Shown: positions 46,830-56,234, counted from the stretch's first letter. The stretch is 64,000 nucleotides of DNA from Marinobacter sp. X15-166B (GCF_001752365.1 NZ_MEIY01000001.1:1499044-1563043); one strand, 5' to 3'. Notes: generated by a model not told the origin, from the sequence alone. Numbers and translations are program-made.

Positions 46830-48320
46830 CTAATCCAGTTTGATGGAGAAATTCGGGCCGGCCACGGCATCACTGGAGAACCAGCGTGCGGTGGTGGTTT
46901 TGGTCTCAGTATAGAACTTGACGCCCTGTTTGCCGTACGCGTGCTGGTCACCGTAGAAAGAGCCTTTCCAGCCGGTGAACGAGAAGAAGGGCAGGGGCAC
47001 CGGAATGGGGATGTTGATTCCCACCTGGCCGACCTCCACTTCGTGATTGTAACGGCGCGCAGCACCGCCGGAGCTGGTGTAAATCGACGTGCCGTTGCCG
47101 TAAGGGCTGGCGTTGACCAGCTCCAGGGCCGCATCCAGCGAGTCGACTTCGGTGCAGCACAACACCGGGCCGAAGATCTCTTCTTTATAGATGCTCATCT
47201 CCGGGGTGACCCCGCTGAACACGGTCGGGCCCACCCAGTTGCCGTTCGGGAACCCGTCTACTTCGTAGTTGCGGCCGTCCAGCAGCAGATTGGCACCTTC
47301 TTCCACCCCCTGGCCGATCAGCTTCTCGATCCGCGCCTTGGCAGCGGGGCTGATCACCGGGCCGTAGCTCGCCTCGGGGTCGTTCCAGGCACCGGGACGG
47401 ACCTTGGCGATGGCGTCTTTCAGTTCCGGAATCCACTCCCGGGCCTCGCCCACAAACACCGCCACCGAAATGGCCATGCAGCGCTGACCGGCGGCCCCGA
47501 CCGAGGCACCCACCAGGGCACTGATCACATGGTCCTTGTCCGCATCCGGCATGATCACCATGTGGTTTTTCGCACCGGCAAAGCTTTGTACCCGCTTCAT
47601 GTGACGGGTGCCGGTTTCATAGATGTACTGCCCAACCGGGACCGAACCGACAAACGACAACGCCTTGACGCGGGGGTCGGTGAGCAGGGTGTCGACCTGG
47701 GTCTTGCCGCCGTGCACCACTTGCAGCACGCCTTTGGGCGCACCCGCCTCGACGAACAACTCGGCCAGCCGCATGGGGGTCAGCGGATCCTGTTCGGAGG
47801 GCTTGAGAATAAAGGTGTTACCGCAGGCAATGGCGAGCGGGAACATCCACAGGGGGATCATGGCCGGGAAATTGAACGGCGTGATACCGGCGCAGACGCC
47901 CAGTGGCTGGGTGTAGGAGTAGCAATCGATGCCCCGGCCGACGTTGCCGACGGTCTCGCCCATGAGCAGGGAGGGAATGTTGGCGGCGTGCTCGACCACC
48001 TCAATCCCGCGCCAGACATCGCCCTTGGCGTCGTCAAAGGTTTTCCCGGTTTCCTGTGACAGGATCTCCGCAATTTCGTCCTGGTGTTCTTTCAGCAGCG
48101 CCTGGTAGCGCATCATCAGCCGGGCCCGCTCAGGCACCGGTACCTCGCGCCAGGATTGGAATGCTGCGCCGGCCGACTCGATGGCCCGTTGCATTTCCGC
48201 CTCCGTGGTGACGGGCGCGCGGGCGATGACTTCATTGGTGGCCGGATTGGTGACGTCAATCCATTCGCTGGTCTGACTGTCTTGGAATTCGCCTTCGAGG
48301 AAGAGCTTTACATTCGTCAT
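46830..48320 (-). CDS. mmsA: Methylmalonate-semialdehyde dehydrogenase (acylating) MmsA
   Basis: The 496-residue protein is the CoA-acylating aldehyde dehydrogenase that converts methylmalonate semialdehyde to propionyl-CoA and CO2. Motifs are [48 protein letters not shown], and the catalytic cysteine in [17 protein letters not shown]. The subfamily ends with [35 protein letters not shown]. It is the first gene of the valine operon, divergent from mmsR. Confidence 0.96.
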   Translation of the reverse strand: MTNVKLFLEGEFQDSQTSEWIDVTNPATNEVIARAPVTTEAEMQRAIESAGAAFQSWREVPVPERARLMMRYQALLKEHQDEIAEILSQETGKTFDDAKGDVWRGIEVVEHAANIPSLLMGETVGNVGRGIDCYSYTQPLGVCAGITPFNFPAMIPLWMFPLAIACGNTFILKPSEQDPLTPMRLAELFVEAGAPKGVLQVVHGGKTQVDTLLTDPRVKALSFVGSVPVGQYIYETGTRHMKRVQSFAGAKNHMVIMPDADKDHVISALVGASVGAAGQRCMAISVAVFVGEAREWIPELKDAIAKVRPGAWNDPEASYGPVISPAAKARIEKLIGQGVEEGANLLLDGRNYEVDGFPNGNWVGPTVFSGVTPEMSIYKEEIFGPVLCCTEVDSLDAALELVNASPYGNGTSIYTSSGGAARRYNHEVEVGQVGINIPIPVPLPFFSFTGWKGSFYGDQHAYGKQGVKFYTETKTTTARWFSSDAVAGPNFSIKLD

Positions 48321-48403
48321 GATGAAACCTCAGGGGATTTGTTGTTGTAGTGTTTGGGACAAGGGTATGACTTGATGCTAGCACAGCAAGGTGGCCATGG
48401 TGA

Positions 48404-48433
48404 TTGACTAAATTTTTTCCAGGATGGATTATA
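48404..48433 (+). promoter_or_regulatory. Sigma-70-like promoter before the mmsR-like gene
   Basis: TTGACT at 48404-48409 is followed at 17-18 bases by the AT-rich GATTATATTT (48427-48436), a plausible -10 region, in the 138-base gap between mmsA and mmsR. The mmsA promoter must lie in the same gap on the other strand. Confidence 0.45.
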
Positions 48434-48458
48434 TTTAGATTGTAAAAGGACTGAGCGA

Positions 48459-49331
48459 ATGGCTAGAACATCCCAGTGGCCGGTACCCGCCAACAGCACC
48501 CGGTACGTTATTCCGGAACCAATGGTGGCCCTGCTCGCCGATAATCCGTTGACCAACGACCTGTATCCACTGGCTTTCGGACACTATCGCATCGCCCGTG
48601 GCCACCATATGCAACGCCCCAGTCACAACGATCATCTGCTGATCTATTGCACCGACGGTCGCGCCTATCTGCACGCCAATGGTGAGGCAGTCACCGTGGA
48701 GGCCGGTGATTTGCTGCTGCTTCCCCGCGGCATGGCGCACCGCTACAGCGCCGATCCGGAGCACCCATGGACAATATATTGGGTGCATTACAGCGGTGCC
48801 CTGGCGCCGGCGTTCGCTGCACATATGGGGTTTGGGGAGGGTGTGTGTCTGTCCGTCGGTCAACAGCCCCGCTTGTTGCTTGATTTCAGCGGCTTGCTGG
48901 CGGTGCAGCAAACCGGGTTCCGGTTGCAAGAACTGGTGCACTCCGCCAGCCGGTTGCGGCAACTGCTGGCTTCGGTGCCATTGTATGCCCGCGCCGACCA
49001 CACCCGGCAGCCGTTCAGTCTGGAGACCATTCACGACTATATGAAGGCCAATCTGGAGCAGCGGCTGACGCTGGAAGAGTTGGCCAGCCTGGCCGGGTTG
49101 TCGCCCGCCCACTTCGCCACCCGGTATCGGCGTATGACCGGGGTGTCCCCGGTACAGCACTTCCTCCACCTCAAGGTGGAGCGTGCCTGCCAGCTGATGG
49201 ACACCACCACGGATAGCTTCCGCGCCATCAGCGCCCAACTGGGTTACGACGACAGCTACTACTTTTCCCGTCTGTTCAAAAAAATCATGGGGCAGGCGCC
49301 GGCGGTCTACCGGCACACCCACCGGCATTAG
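48459..49331 (+). CDS. mmsR: AraC family regulator of valine operon (MmsR-like)
   Basis: The 290-residue protein has an N-terminal cupin-like effector domain (HMQRPSHNDHLLIYCTDGRAYLHANGEAVTVEAGDLLLLPRGMAH, the typical AraC cupin) and a C-terminal double helix-turn-helix: LEELASLAGLSPAHFATRYRRMTGVSPVQHFLHLKVERACQLM and AISAQLGYDDSYYFSRLFKKIMGQAP. Divergent orientation from mmsA is the arrangement known for MmsR, which activates mmsAB in Pseudomonas. The effector is expected to be a valine metabolite. The AraC family is sure; the MmsR name rests on position. Confidence 0.87.
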   Translation: MARTSQWPVPANSTRYVIPEPMVALLADNPLTNDLYPLAFGHYRIARGHHMQRPSHNDHLLIYCTDGRAYLHANGEAVTVEAGDLLLLPRGMAHRYSADPEHPWTIYWVHYSGALAPAFAAHMGFGEGVCLSVGQQPRLLLDFSGLLAVQQTGFRLQELVHSASRLRQLLASVPLYARADHTRQPFSLETIHDYMKANLEQRLTLEELASLAGLSPAHFATRYRRMTGVSPVQHFLHLKVERACQLMDTTTDSFRAISAQLGYDDSYYFSRLFKKIMGQAPAVYRHTHRH

Positions 49332-49402
49332 GTCGCTTCCCGGTTGACGCCCGCTAACGTTGCGCGCAAGTTCTCATTTCATCGTGCCCGACGCATCCGG
49401 GC

Positions 49403-49430
49403 TTGAGTTGCTCTCAATGGTATGTATACT
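49403..49430 (+). promoter_or_regulatory. Sigma-70-like promoter upstream of the GGDEF gene
   Basis: TTGAGT (49403-49408) and TATACT (49425-49430) have a 16-base spacer. Transcription would start near 49437, leaving a leader of about 140 bases before ATG 49578. I see no known riboswitch in that leader. Confidence 0.5.
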
Positions 49431-49577
49431 TTTACGACACTGGTGGCGTTGAATGGGATAATCGCCGCTGATGCAATTAATAATAACGAACAGCACAATC
49501 GAACAAACACACGCTGGGTCAGGGGTGTGGGGTAATCAAGCCAGACCGGGGTGTTTGCTTCGCAGGGATGTGACCAG

Positions 49578-50585
49578 ATGCGCTACCGCCTTAGAAACGA
49601 TTTCCGGCTCTCCATCATCACCCTGATCGGAGTTTTTGCCGCCCCCGCCATTGCGGTGATGGGCGTGATCCGATACCAACAGGGCAGTACCCTGGGGATG
49701 GCGCTTGATGGCGCGCTGGTGCTGTTCATCATCGCAGTGGTAGTGCAGGCCTGGCGCACGGAAGATACCCGGGTGACTGGCCTGGTGGCGGCACTGGGCA
49801 CCAGCGCCGGCGCGGTCGGCGCTACCATGATCAACGGGCTCGACGCCTTACTTTGGCTTTATCCCTGCCTGATGTCGGCCTTCTTTCTGGCGCGCCCCTC
49901 CGAGGCTTTTATCATCAGCGGCACGACGGTGGCCGTGCTGGTGATATTTTACGACCTCGCCAGCATCGTTGATCCGGTGCCGTTTGTGATTACCGCAGCC
50001 CTGTTATCCATCTGTTCGTACATCTATGCGAGCCGTGCCGACAAGCAGCAGCAGCGACTCAAGACCCTGAATTTCATCGATCCGTTGACAGGCACCCGGA
50101 ATCGGCGCGCCATGGATTTGGAACTGACGTCGGCTATTGCCAATTTTGACCGGACGGGTACCGGTTACGCTCTGGCGATGGTGGACATAGACCACTTCAA
50201 ATCCGTCAACGACCGATACGGGCACGCCGTCGGGGATTCGATACTCATCGGGCTGGTGGACATCATGAAGTCGGTCATCCGGCCCTACGACCAGATCTAC
50301 CGGTATGGCGGTGAGGAATTTGTGATTCTGTTCAGCGCCGTCGACATCCACAGCCAGCAAGCGGTGGTGGCCAAGTTGCGCCAGGCGGTCAGAACCCGGC
50401 TGTTCACCCCGAGCGGGCAACCGGTCACCATTTCCTGCGGCGTGGTCTGCTTGCAACCGGGCATGTCCCGGGAGCAATGGCAGAAAGAGGCCGATCAAGC
50501 GATGTACGAGGCCAAAGCCTCGGGCAGGGACGCGGTGGTGCATTGCTCCGATGGGGCCGCGCCGGATCCCGTGACGCCGGGCTAG
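49578..50585 (+). CDS. Membrane diguanylate cyclase (GGDEF domain)
   Basis: The 335-residue protein has about six membrane segments in its first 150 residues and a C-terminal GGDEF domain with substrate motif LNFIDPLTGTRNRRAMD, MVDIDHFKSVNDRYGHAVGD and the signature YGGEEF (GGEEF variant, active in many enzymes). An inhibitory RxxD site, RPYD, lies five residues before the signature, so product inhibition by cyclic-di-GMP is likely. It makes c-di-GMP from GTP at the inner membrane. ATG 49578 has AGGGA upstream; a GTG at 49551 is an alternative. The start of this gene precedes an apparent catabolic region, but no direct link is evident. Confidence 0.92.
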   Translation: MRYRLRNDFRLSIITLIGVFAAPAIAVMGVIRYQQGSTLGMALDGALVLFIIAVVVQAWRTEDTRVTGLVAALGTSAGAVGATMINGLDALLWLYPCLMSAFFLARPSEAFIISGTTVAVLVIFYDLASIVDPVPFVITAALLSICSYIYASRADKQQQRLKTLNFIDPLTGTRNRRAMDLELTSAIANFDRTGTGYALAMVDIDHFKSVNDRYGHAVGDSILIGLVDIMKSVIRPYDQIYRYGGEEFVILFSAVDIHSQQAVVAKLRQAVRTRLFTPSGQPVTISCGVVCLQPGMSREQWQKEADQAMYEAKASGRDAVVHCSDGAAPDPVTPG

Positions 50586-50617
50586 CTGGCGGGGCCGATC
50601 GGTGCCCGAAGCATCTG

Positions 50618-50633
50618 GTCTGCTTTGACGATG
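50618..50633 (+). promoter_or_regulatory. Catabolic-region motif, site F (before EthD-like gene)
   Basis: GTCTGCTTTGACGATG matches 12 of 16 positions of GTCTGAACAGACGATG, the site B form of the consensus. It ends 80 bases before ATG 50714 and points toward that gene. One of seven such sites in 50.6-63.3 kb. Confidence 0.55.
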
Positions 50634-50713
50634 CCGGCGGCCTGCCCGGGGAGGAAGATGGAGCTATCGGCAAAGCCCTATACCGGGGCGGCTGCACAGA
50701 CACAGGCCACACC

Positions 50714-51361
50714 ATGAAGACCCTATCCCTGATCTCCAGATGTGACACACTTTCGCCTGCGGCGTTTCGGCATTATTACGAACACCACCACTGCTGGCTG
50801 GCCATGAAGCACTTTCCCTTCCGCCGGTACATCCGTAATCATGTGATCGCCGCCCCCGGCGGGCTGGACTTTGATTGCGTCAGCCAATTCGCCATGGCCC
50901 CCGGGTTTCAAAGTGGCGATGTCATGGGGTCTGGTTCCCGGGCGATGATGCTGGAGGACGAGCGGAAGTTCATGAAGCCCGAGTGCATTCGTGTTGCCCG
51001 CGTGCGCGAACAGACGCTGGTGGGCGCTACTGCTGCGCCCATGGCCGCTGAATGTCGGCGCCTGGTGTTGATGGTTGAGCGCGACGGTGCCGCGCAGACG
51101 GACTTTCAGGCGGCGGTAGAAGCGGCCGCGCACGCACTGGTGGCAAGGTCTTCCGGTATTCGTCATGCCAGTCTCGACACGGTCCACCCAGACGCAGACT
51201 TCCCCTACGACGCGCTGGTGTGGCTGTCCATGGAGGAGGGACGCGAGCTCCATCGGCCGCAGCTGGAACAGCTGCCGGGACGGGTGACCCCGGTAACCGT
51301 CAGTACGCACGCTACGCCGGAGGCCATCCTGGCCCGGCAATTTGAGGCTTACGTGCCGTGA
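50714..51361 (+). CDS. EthD-domain-like protein of unknown function
   Basis: The 215-residue protein has two EthD-like (dimeric alpha/beta barrel) halves: MKTLSLISRCDTLSPAAFRHYYEHHHCWLAMKHFPFRRYIRNHV, then LVLMVERDGAAQTDFQAAVEAAAHALV. EthD-like proteins accompany degradation genes; their role is mostly unknown, with some acting on hydroxylated or ether compounds. No signal peptide is seen. It lies between the diguanylate cyclase and a convergent serine hydrolase, with a copy of the shared motif at 50618, so it may belong to the catabolic regulon. The frame extends upstream to 50477 but overlaps the GGDEF gene. Confidence 0.7.
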   Translation: MKTLSLISRCDTLSPAAFRHYYEHHHCWLAMKHFPFRRYIRNHVIAAPGGLDFDCVSQFAMAPGFQSGDVMGSGSRAMMLEDERKFMKPECIRVARVREQTLVGATAAPMAAECRRLVLMVERDGAAQTDFQAAVEAAAHALVARSSGIRHASLDTVHPDADFPYDALVWLSMEEGRELHRPQLEQLPGRVTPVTVSTHATPEAILARQFEAYVP

Positions 51362-51371
51362 ATCCGGCGCC

Positions 51372-51406
51372 CCGGGCGGGAAACAACTTGCGTGCGTCCC
51401 GCCCGG
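51372..51406. terminator. Bidirectional hairpin between EthD-like and serine hydrolase genes
   Basis: CCGGGCGGGA and TCCCGCCCGG form a perfect 10-bp stem around a 15-base loop, between the two convergent stop codons. There is no T-run. Confidence 0.7.
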
Positions 51407-51412
51407 AGTGGC

Positions 51413-52732
51413 TCAGCGGGTGAGGTAATCGGCGACGGCCTGATACGCCGGCAGGGAGGTCGGGTCGTTGTGGGCATTGGCGCCCTTCGGGTGGGAGGCG
51501 AGGCGCACAATCACCATCCTGGCGGTCGGGTCTATATAAATGGTCTGGCCATGAACGCCCCGGGCCGCATAAGCCTCGTTGTCGTTGTGGTAAAACCACC
51601 ACATGCTCCGGTAGCTGCCGTTGGGCATGCTGGTGTAGCCTGCTTTGGCGAACAGCGCCGGGTCACCGCCCTGGCGGATGTTGCGCACGGCGGCGGCGGG
51701 CACCAGCTGTTCTCCGTTGAACTTGCCTTCATTCAGCATCAGCTGGCCGATGCGGGCCAGATCCCGCAAACCCGCATTCAGGCCGCCGCCGGCGAAGGGG
51801 GTGCCGATGGAGTCGATGGTGAAATAGGCCGACTGCTCGGCACCCATACGCTGCCAGATCCGTTCGGACAACAATTCGCTGACGGACTTGCCCGATGCGC
51901 GGGCAATGATCCAGCCGAGGGCATCGGTGTTGATGGTTTTATAGGCAAACGCCTCACCATGCGCCCCGTCGGCCGGCACGGTCTGCAGGTACCCGAAAAA
52001 GCTGCGCGGACCTTGATAGCTCTCCGGCTGGGGCATGGGGCTGGTGGCGGTGGAGTATTTCCACAAATCCCCATCGGGGTCGAGAAAATTGCCACTGTAG
52101 TCCTCATTGAATTTGAGGCTGGTGGTCATGTCGAGAATCTGGCGCAGGGTTGCGGTACCGAACGCGCTGCCCTGCAACTCGGGAATCAACTCACCGGCCA
52201 GGGCCGCTTCATCCAGCACGCCCTCGGCAATCAGGGTTTCCGCCAGCAGCCCGGTGAGCGATTTGGTCATCGACATGGCCGCATGGGTACCCATCTCGTC
52301 CAGGCACCCGGCGTAACGCTCGTACACCACTTTGCCGTCATGCAGCACGATCACGCCGTCGGTGTGATTGGCGTCAAACGCCTGGTCCCAGCTCATGGGG
52401 GTGTCTGTGCCGGTGGGCGTAAAGGTCACCTCGGCGATTGCCGGATCCAGTTGGTAGTCCAGATTCACCGGTGCGCCCAGGCCCCGGTGCAAAACCTTGG
52501 AAGGAAACAGCTCGCGCAGGTGGCACACCGTCCAGCGCAGCTTGTCGCCGGCAAAATAGTCGCGGTCGGAATTGCGGATCAGGCGGTCATCGGCGGGGGG
52601 AAACCCGCTCATCCAGGGGGTGGCAGGCTGCGCCGTGGTTGCCGCCAGCGCCCCGCCACTGAGCAGCAATCCGGTGCAGGCACCCAGCAGCCAGGAGGTT
52701 GCCAGCAGTCGTAGTTTGGACTTGTTGTTCAT
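51413..52732 (-). CDS. Serine hydrolase, beta-lactamase/6-aminohexanoate-dimer hydrolase type
   Basis: The 439-residue protein has a signal peptide (about residues 1-30, ending near ALAAT) and a class C beta-lactamase-fold domain. The nucleophile is in SMTKSLTGLLAETL (SxxK), with a tyrosine in AFAYKTINTDALGW and a late WWFYHNDNEAYAARGVHGQTIYIDP block. Such proteins hydrolyse esters or amides and not usually lactams. It is expected in the periplasm or outer surface. ATG 52732 replaces a longer frame to 52810. Site A of the shared motif lies 75 bases before its start. It may release a conjugated or esterified substrate for the downstream catabolic genes. Confidence 0.88.
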   Translation of the reverse strand: MNNKSKLRLLATSWLLGACTGLLLSGGALAATTAQPATPWMSGFPPADDRLIRNSDRDYFAGDKLRWTVCHLRELFPSKVLHRGLGAPVNLDYQLDPAIAEVTFTPTGTDTPMSWDQAFDANHTDGVIVLHDGKVVYERYAGCLDEMGTHAAMSMTKSLTGLLAETLIAEGVLDEAALAGELIPELQGSAFGTATLRQILDMTTSLKFNEDYSGNFLDPDGDLWKYSTATSPMPQPESYQGPRSFFGYLQTVPADGAHGEAFAYKTINTDALGWIIARASGKSVSELLSERIWQRMGAEQSAYFTIDSIGTPFAGGGLNAGLRDLARIGQLMLNEGKFNGEQLVPAAAVRNIRQGGDPALFAKAGYTSMPNGSYRSMWWFYHNDNEAYAARGVHGQTIYIDPTARMVIVRLASHPKGANAHNDPTSLPAYQAVADYLTR

Positions 52733-52807
52733 AACGCTTTCCCTGTTGCAGTTCGGTGTTTGAATCACATGGTCTGGGCTCAAGTTTGCCCGGACTGGGG
52801 GCGATGA

Positions 52808-52823
52808 CATCGTCTGTTTGGAT
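52808..52823 (-). promoter_or_regulatory. Catabolic-region motif, site A (before serine hydrolase)
   Basis: On the minus strand ATCCAAACAGACGATG matches the consensus fully. It ends 75 bases before ATG 52732. Confidence 0.7.
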
Positions 52824-52861
52824 CAAAGACGGGTGCTGTAAAGGAAAATGGTGGCCAACTG

Positions 52862-52877
52862 GTCCGAATTGACGATG
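52862..52877 (+). promoter_or_regulatory. Catabolic-region motif, site G (before HsdA-like SDR)
   Basis: GTCCGAATTGACGATG on the plus strand matches 14 of 16 consensus positions. It ends 117 bases before ATG 52995, more distant than the other sites. With site A it makes a divergent pair in one 262-base gap. Confidence 0.6.
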
Positions 52878-52994
52878 CCGGGGCGGGGCGGTTCGGCCAT
52901 GCTACAGTTGCTCGAAGCCAGCATAAAAACAGCCCTGAAGCCTGTTCAGCCTGGACGCATCGGGGATGCTAACCACTTGAGGGAGAACAATATC

Positions 52995-53762
52995 ATGCCT
53001 ATTACAGCGGTAACCGGCGCGGCATCGGGAATCGGCGCCGCCCTGAGCCAACAACTCTGCGACGCGGGCCACACCGTGATTGGCATCGATCGCAGTGGCA
53101 GCGACGTCAACGCCGATCTGTCGACCGGCGAGGGACGCCGGAGTGCGGTTGACCAGGTGCTGGCAGCCAGCGGGGGTGTGCTGGACCATCTGGTGCTGTG
53201 TGCCGGTCTGGGCATCACCGCGCCGAACTGCGGTCTGATTGTAGCGGTAAATTATTTTGGCGTAACCGAATTGCTGGATGGTCTGGCGGATGCGCTCTCA
53301 AAAGGCACACAAGCATCAGCCGTAGTGGTTGGTTCGGTCGCCTCTGTGCAAACCGGCGCTGATCAGTTGCCTATGGTTGAAGCCATGCTGTCGGGGGACT
53401 TCGATGGGGCCGTGGCGGCCGCCAACGAGGACAACAATCCCAGTATGGCGTATGCGGGCTCGAAGTACGCGGTTACCGTGTATGTGCGGCGCAAGGTTCG
53501 GGCATGGGCTGAACAGGGCATTCGTGTCAATGTCCTGGCACCGGGTGTGGTGGAAACCCCATTGTATAAAGCCTCCACCGAAGACCCCAAGTATGGTGAA
53601 GCCACCCGCAATTTTGTGGCGCCCCTGGGGCGTGGCAGCAAACCGGAAGAAGCCGCGAACGTCATTCGCTTTTTGCTGTCCGAGCAGGCCAGCTTTATCC
53701 ACGGTACCGTGCTGTTTGCCGACGGCGGCATGGACGCGATGATCCGTCCTGGCAAGTTCTGA
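52995..53762 (+). CDS. SDR, 3-alpha-hydroxysteroid dehydrogenase/carbonyl reductase-like
   Basis: The 255-residue short-chain dehydrogenase has TGAASGIGAAL, VIGIDRSGSDVNADLSTGEGR, LVLCAGLG and the active-site YAGSKYAVTV, then LAPGVVETPL and a tail ending in FADGGMDAMIRPGKF. The pattern follows Comamonas testosteroni HsdA, whose tail and middle motifs (LVLCAGLG, VNYFG, YAGSK, DGGIDAVMRP) are closely similar from memory. HsdA interconverts 3-alpha-hydroxy and 3-oxo steroids. GAGGGAG lies before ATG 52995; the frame upstream to 52848 includes site G and is not coding. Steroid specificity is inferred from the resemblance and neighbours. Confidence 0.8.
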   Translation: MPITAVTGAASGIGAALSQQLCDAGHTVIGIDRSGSDVNADLSTGEGRRSAVDQVLAASGGVLDHLVLCAGLGITAPNCGLIVAVNYFGVTELLDGLADALSKGTQASAVVVGSVASVQTGADQLPMVEAMLSGDFDGAVAAANEDNNPSMAYAGSKYAVTVYVRRKVRAWAEQGIRVNVLAPGVVETPLYKASTEDPKYGEATRNFVAPLGRGSKPEEAANVIRFLLSEQASFIHGTVLFADGGMDAMIRPGKF

Positions 53763-53778
53763 GACCGTTAGGTGGTCA

Positions 53779-53804
53779 AGCCCCTTCGCGCGCGGGTTGG
53801 GGCT
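53779..53804 (+). terminator. Hairpin after HsdA-like SDR
   Basis: AGCCCC (53779-53784) and GGGGCT (53799-53804) pair around a 14-base loop, 17 bases after the stop. There is no clear T-run. Confidence 0.4.
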
Positions 53805-53878
53805 GGTAAATAACTGACGCCTTCCCCCTGGCTGTTTGCCCGGTGTCCGATCCCGGAAAAGGGCACAATCCGCCAGCG

Positions 53879-54811
53879 CTAGTTTACCGGAGTCAGGGCC
53901 GGTTCGCCGGCAAAATGAGCCGCCAGGTTCGCGAACACCAGATCCAGCATTGCCTGCACGGTCGCCTCAGTGCTGCTCGCCATATGCGGCGTCAGCACCA
54001 CATTGGGGAGCGCTTTCAGGGCGGGTGAAACATGGGGTTCGTCGCCAAACACATCGAGGCCGGCGGCCAGAATTTTGCCCTCGCGCAAGGCCTCCAGCAG
54101 GGCATCTTCGTCGACAATGGAGCCGCGCGCAATGTTGACCAACACACCGCGGGGACCCAGCGCAGCGAGTACCGCCCGGTTGATCAGACCGTCGGTTTCG
54201 GCCCCACCGCTGGCGCACACCACCAGAAAGTCGACACTCGCGGCCAGGTCGCGCACATCGTCGCACCAGCGGTAGGGCAGGTCGGGCTTGGGTGTGCGTC
54301 CGCTATAGGCAACCGCCATCCCGAACGCCTCGGCCCGGGTCGCTACCGCTTGGCCAATGCGCCCCAGGCCCACAATACCGATGCGTCCGCCGAACACCCG
54401 GGGGGTCATGGGGTAACGCCCCGTTGCCCAGTCTCCCCGGCGGACGAAGCGATCGGCATTGACAATCTGGCGGGCGGCGCACAGCAGCAGCGCCATGGCA
54501 AACTCGGCGATGTCTTCGGTGGATAATCCGGGGGTGTTGGTCACGCGGACCTTGTGTTCACGGGCCGCCTCAAGGTCAATACCGTCGTAACCGACACCCA
54601 GCACCGAAATGATTTCCAGCGCCGGGAGTTGGGCAATCAGCGAACGGGGGACGCTGGCATTGGCGGCGGTTACCACGCCGCGCACTTTGGGGGCCAGCGC
54701 GGTGAATTGCACCTCGTCCAGTGCCCAGTGCAACTGACAGTCGAAATGTTCGCCTAAGCGGTTGACGAAACTGTCGGGCAAGCGACACAGCAGTAACAGG
54801 GTGGGCTTCAT
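53879..54811 (-). CDS. D-2-hydroxyacid dehydrogenase, NAD(P)-binding
   Basis: The 310-residue protein is of the D-isomer-specific 2-hydroxyacid dehydrogenase family, close to glyoxylate/hydroxypyruvate reductases. The Rossmann motif is RIGIVGLGRIGQAVATRAEAFGM, with catalytic VVCASGGAETDGLINRAVLAALGPRGVLVNIARGSIVDE (arginine), GKILAAGLDVFGDEPH (glutamate) and the histidine in VLTPHMASST. It probably reduces a 2-keto acid from the pathway. It follows MFS1 downstream with 91 bases between, and could be read from the site B promoter. No motif lies directly before it. Confidence 0.9.
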   Translation of the reverse strand: MKPTLLLLCRLPDSFVNRLGEHFDCQLHWALDEVQFTALAPKVRGVVTAANASVPRSLIAQLPALEIISVLGVGYDGIDLEAAREHKVRVTNTPGLSTEDIAEFAMALLLCAARQIVNADRFVRRGDWATGRYPMTPRVFGGRIGIVGLGRIGQAVATRAEAFGMAVAYSGRTPKPDLPYRWCDDVRDLAASVDFLVVCASGGAETDGLINRAVLAALGPRGVLVNIARGSIVDEDALLEALREGKILAAGLDVFGDEPHVSPALKALPNVVLTPHMASSTEATVQAMLDLVFANLAAHFAGEPALTPVN

Positions 54812-54902
54812 TGCGTTCTTTCACCTCAAACTCTTCGCCTCACAGGGCGTGATGGTTGTTCCACCGGGCGAGCCGCTCGCGGCACAGCGTCACCGGCGAG
54901 TA

Positions 54903-56234
54903 TTACGCCGGTTGCGCGGCTGCGGCCGGTGCCAGGGCCTGAACCGGATAATTTTTGACCTGGTGGCGGTAACGGGGGATCGCCACAGACAGGCTCACAC
55001 AGGAAACAGCCAGCAGCCCGATGCAGATGGCCAGCGCGTAGCGCAGGGCCTCTCCGCCCAGGGAGGGGCTGAAATAGTCGCTGAGCAGGCCCACCAGCAG
55101 CGGCCCCAGACCCACGCCCAGCAGGGTGTTGCCCATAAACAACAGGGCTGTGGCTTGTGCCAGCTGGCGGGCGGGAAACAAGTGACTCAAGGAACCGAAG
55201 ATGGGCACTGTCCACCAGACCCCGAAAAACGCAAATCCCGCGTAAAACAGAAACGCCTGAGGCACCGCCATGCTGCCGATGTGAACAGCCAAGCCACTGG
55301 GCCAGAGGAAAAACAACAGGCCAAAGGGGATGCTGAGAATGGTGCCCAGCAGCGCCGTTCCCAGTTGCCAGCCACTGTCGCGGCTATTCAACCGGTCAGT
55401 GACCACCCCGCAGGTGAGGGTGCCCAGTACCGAGACGAGGCCGCCGCCTACGCCCATCAGGAAGCCGGCCTCCTGCAGGCTCAGACTGTGGGAGCGAATC
55501 AGAAAACTGGGGTTCCAGGTACCGACCGCCATGCCTGTTACGGTGGCCACGCTGGCGGCCAGCATAATCAAGCCAAACCCGGGCGTGCGCAGCAGCTGGT
55601 TGAGCGTATCGGCCAGACTTTCGTCGGGTGCCTGAGCAGCAGGTGCCACCGGGGCTTTGGGTTCGCGGACGGTCAGCGCCAGAAGAACGCCCAGGGCTAC
55701 GCCCGGGGCGCCGATCAGGATAAAGGCCCAGCGCCACCCATACAGCTCGGCAATCCAGCCCCCCAGCCCCAGACCCGCTACGGCCCCGATGGCCGGCCCC
55801 ATCATGAACACGGATAACGCCCGGGAACGCAACCGGGCCGGATAGAGTTGCGACACCATGGCCACCGACGGGGCCGAGCCACCGGCTTCCCCGATGGCGA
55901 CGCCAATGCGAAACAGCAGCAGCATCGCAAAACTGGTGGCCACTCCGCACAGCATGGTCATCACACTCCAGGCAACGCATGCTGCGGCGACCACCGGCTT
56001 GCGGCCAATACGATCCGACAACCGGCCGATGGGGATTCCGAAGACGGTGTAAAATATCGCGAAAGCCACCCCTGACAGCAGGCCGATCAGGGTGTCCGAC
56101 ACGCCAAACTCCAGCTTGATCGGTTCGATCAGGATCGACACCAGCAGGCGGTCAACAAAATTGAACACATAAATAATGGCGAGCATCCCCAGCGCGTAAT
56201 GGGTGCGCCAGGTGACGGTTGGTTCAGAGGGCAC
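54903..56234 (-). CDS. MFS transporter, spinster-like
   Basis: The 443-residue carrier has twelve membrane segments and the MFS motif GRLSDRIGRKPVVAA between segments 2 and 3. The start VDRLLVSILIEPIKLEFGVSDTLIGLLSGVAFAIFYTVFGIPIGRLSDR is the typical spinster-type N-terminal half common in aromatic and steroid degraders. GTG 56234 has AGGAG at good distance. It is homologous to the second MFS gene at 57.2-58.6 kb, with the same N-terminal pattern. Site B lies 59 bases before its start. The likely substrate is the pathway compound or an intermediate. Confidence 0.88.
   Translation of the reverse strand: MPSEPTVTWRTHYALGMLAIIYVFNFVDRLLVSILIEPIKLEFGVSDTLIGLLSGVAFAIFYTVFGIPIGRLSDRIGRKPVVAAACVAWSVMTMLCGVATSFAMLLLFRIGVAIGEAGGSAPSVAMVSQLYPARLRSRALSVFMMGPAIGAVAGLGLGGWIAELYGWRWAFILIGAPGVALGVLLALTVREPKAPVAPAAQAPDESLADTLNQLLRTPGFGLIMLAASVATVTGMAVGTWNPSFLIRSHSLSLQEAGFLMGVGGGLVSVLGTLTCGVVTDRLNSRDSGWQLGTALLGTILSIPFGLLFFLWPSGLAVHIGSMAVPQAFLFYAGFAFFGVWWTVPIFGSLSHLFPARQLAQATALLFMGNTLLGVGLGPLLVGLLSDYFSPSLGGEALRYALAICIGLLAVSCVSLSVAIPRYRHQVKNYPVQALAPAAAAQPA

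Noticed and set aside
43954-46833. A 959-codon open frame on the plus strand
   Set aside because: It runs antisense across three valine-operon genes and shows no domain. The three minus-strand genes have strong family motifs.
49437-49577. Possible c-di-GMP riboswitch in the leader of the GGDEF gene
   Set aside because: I saw no conserved GEMM-type core; a covariance search would be needed to support it.
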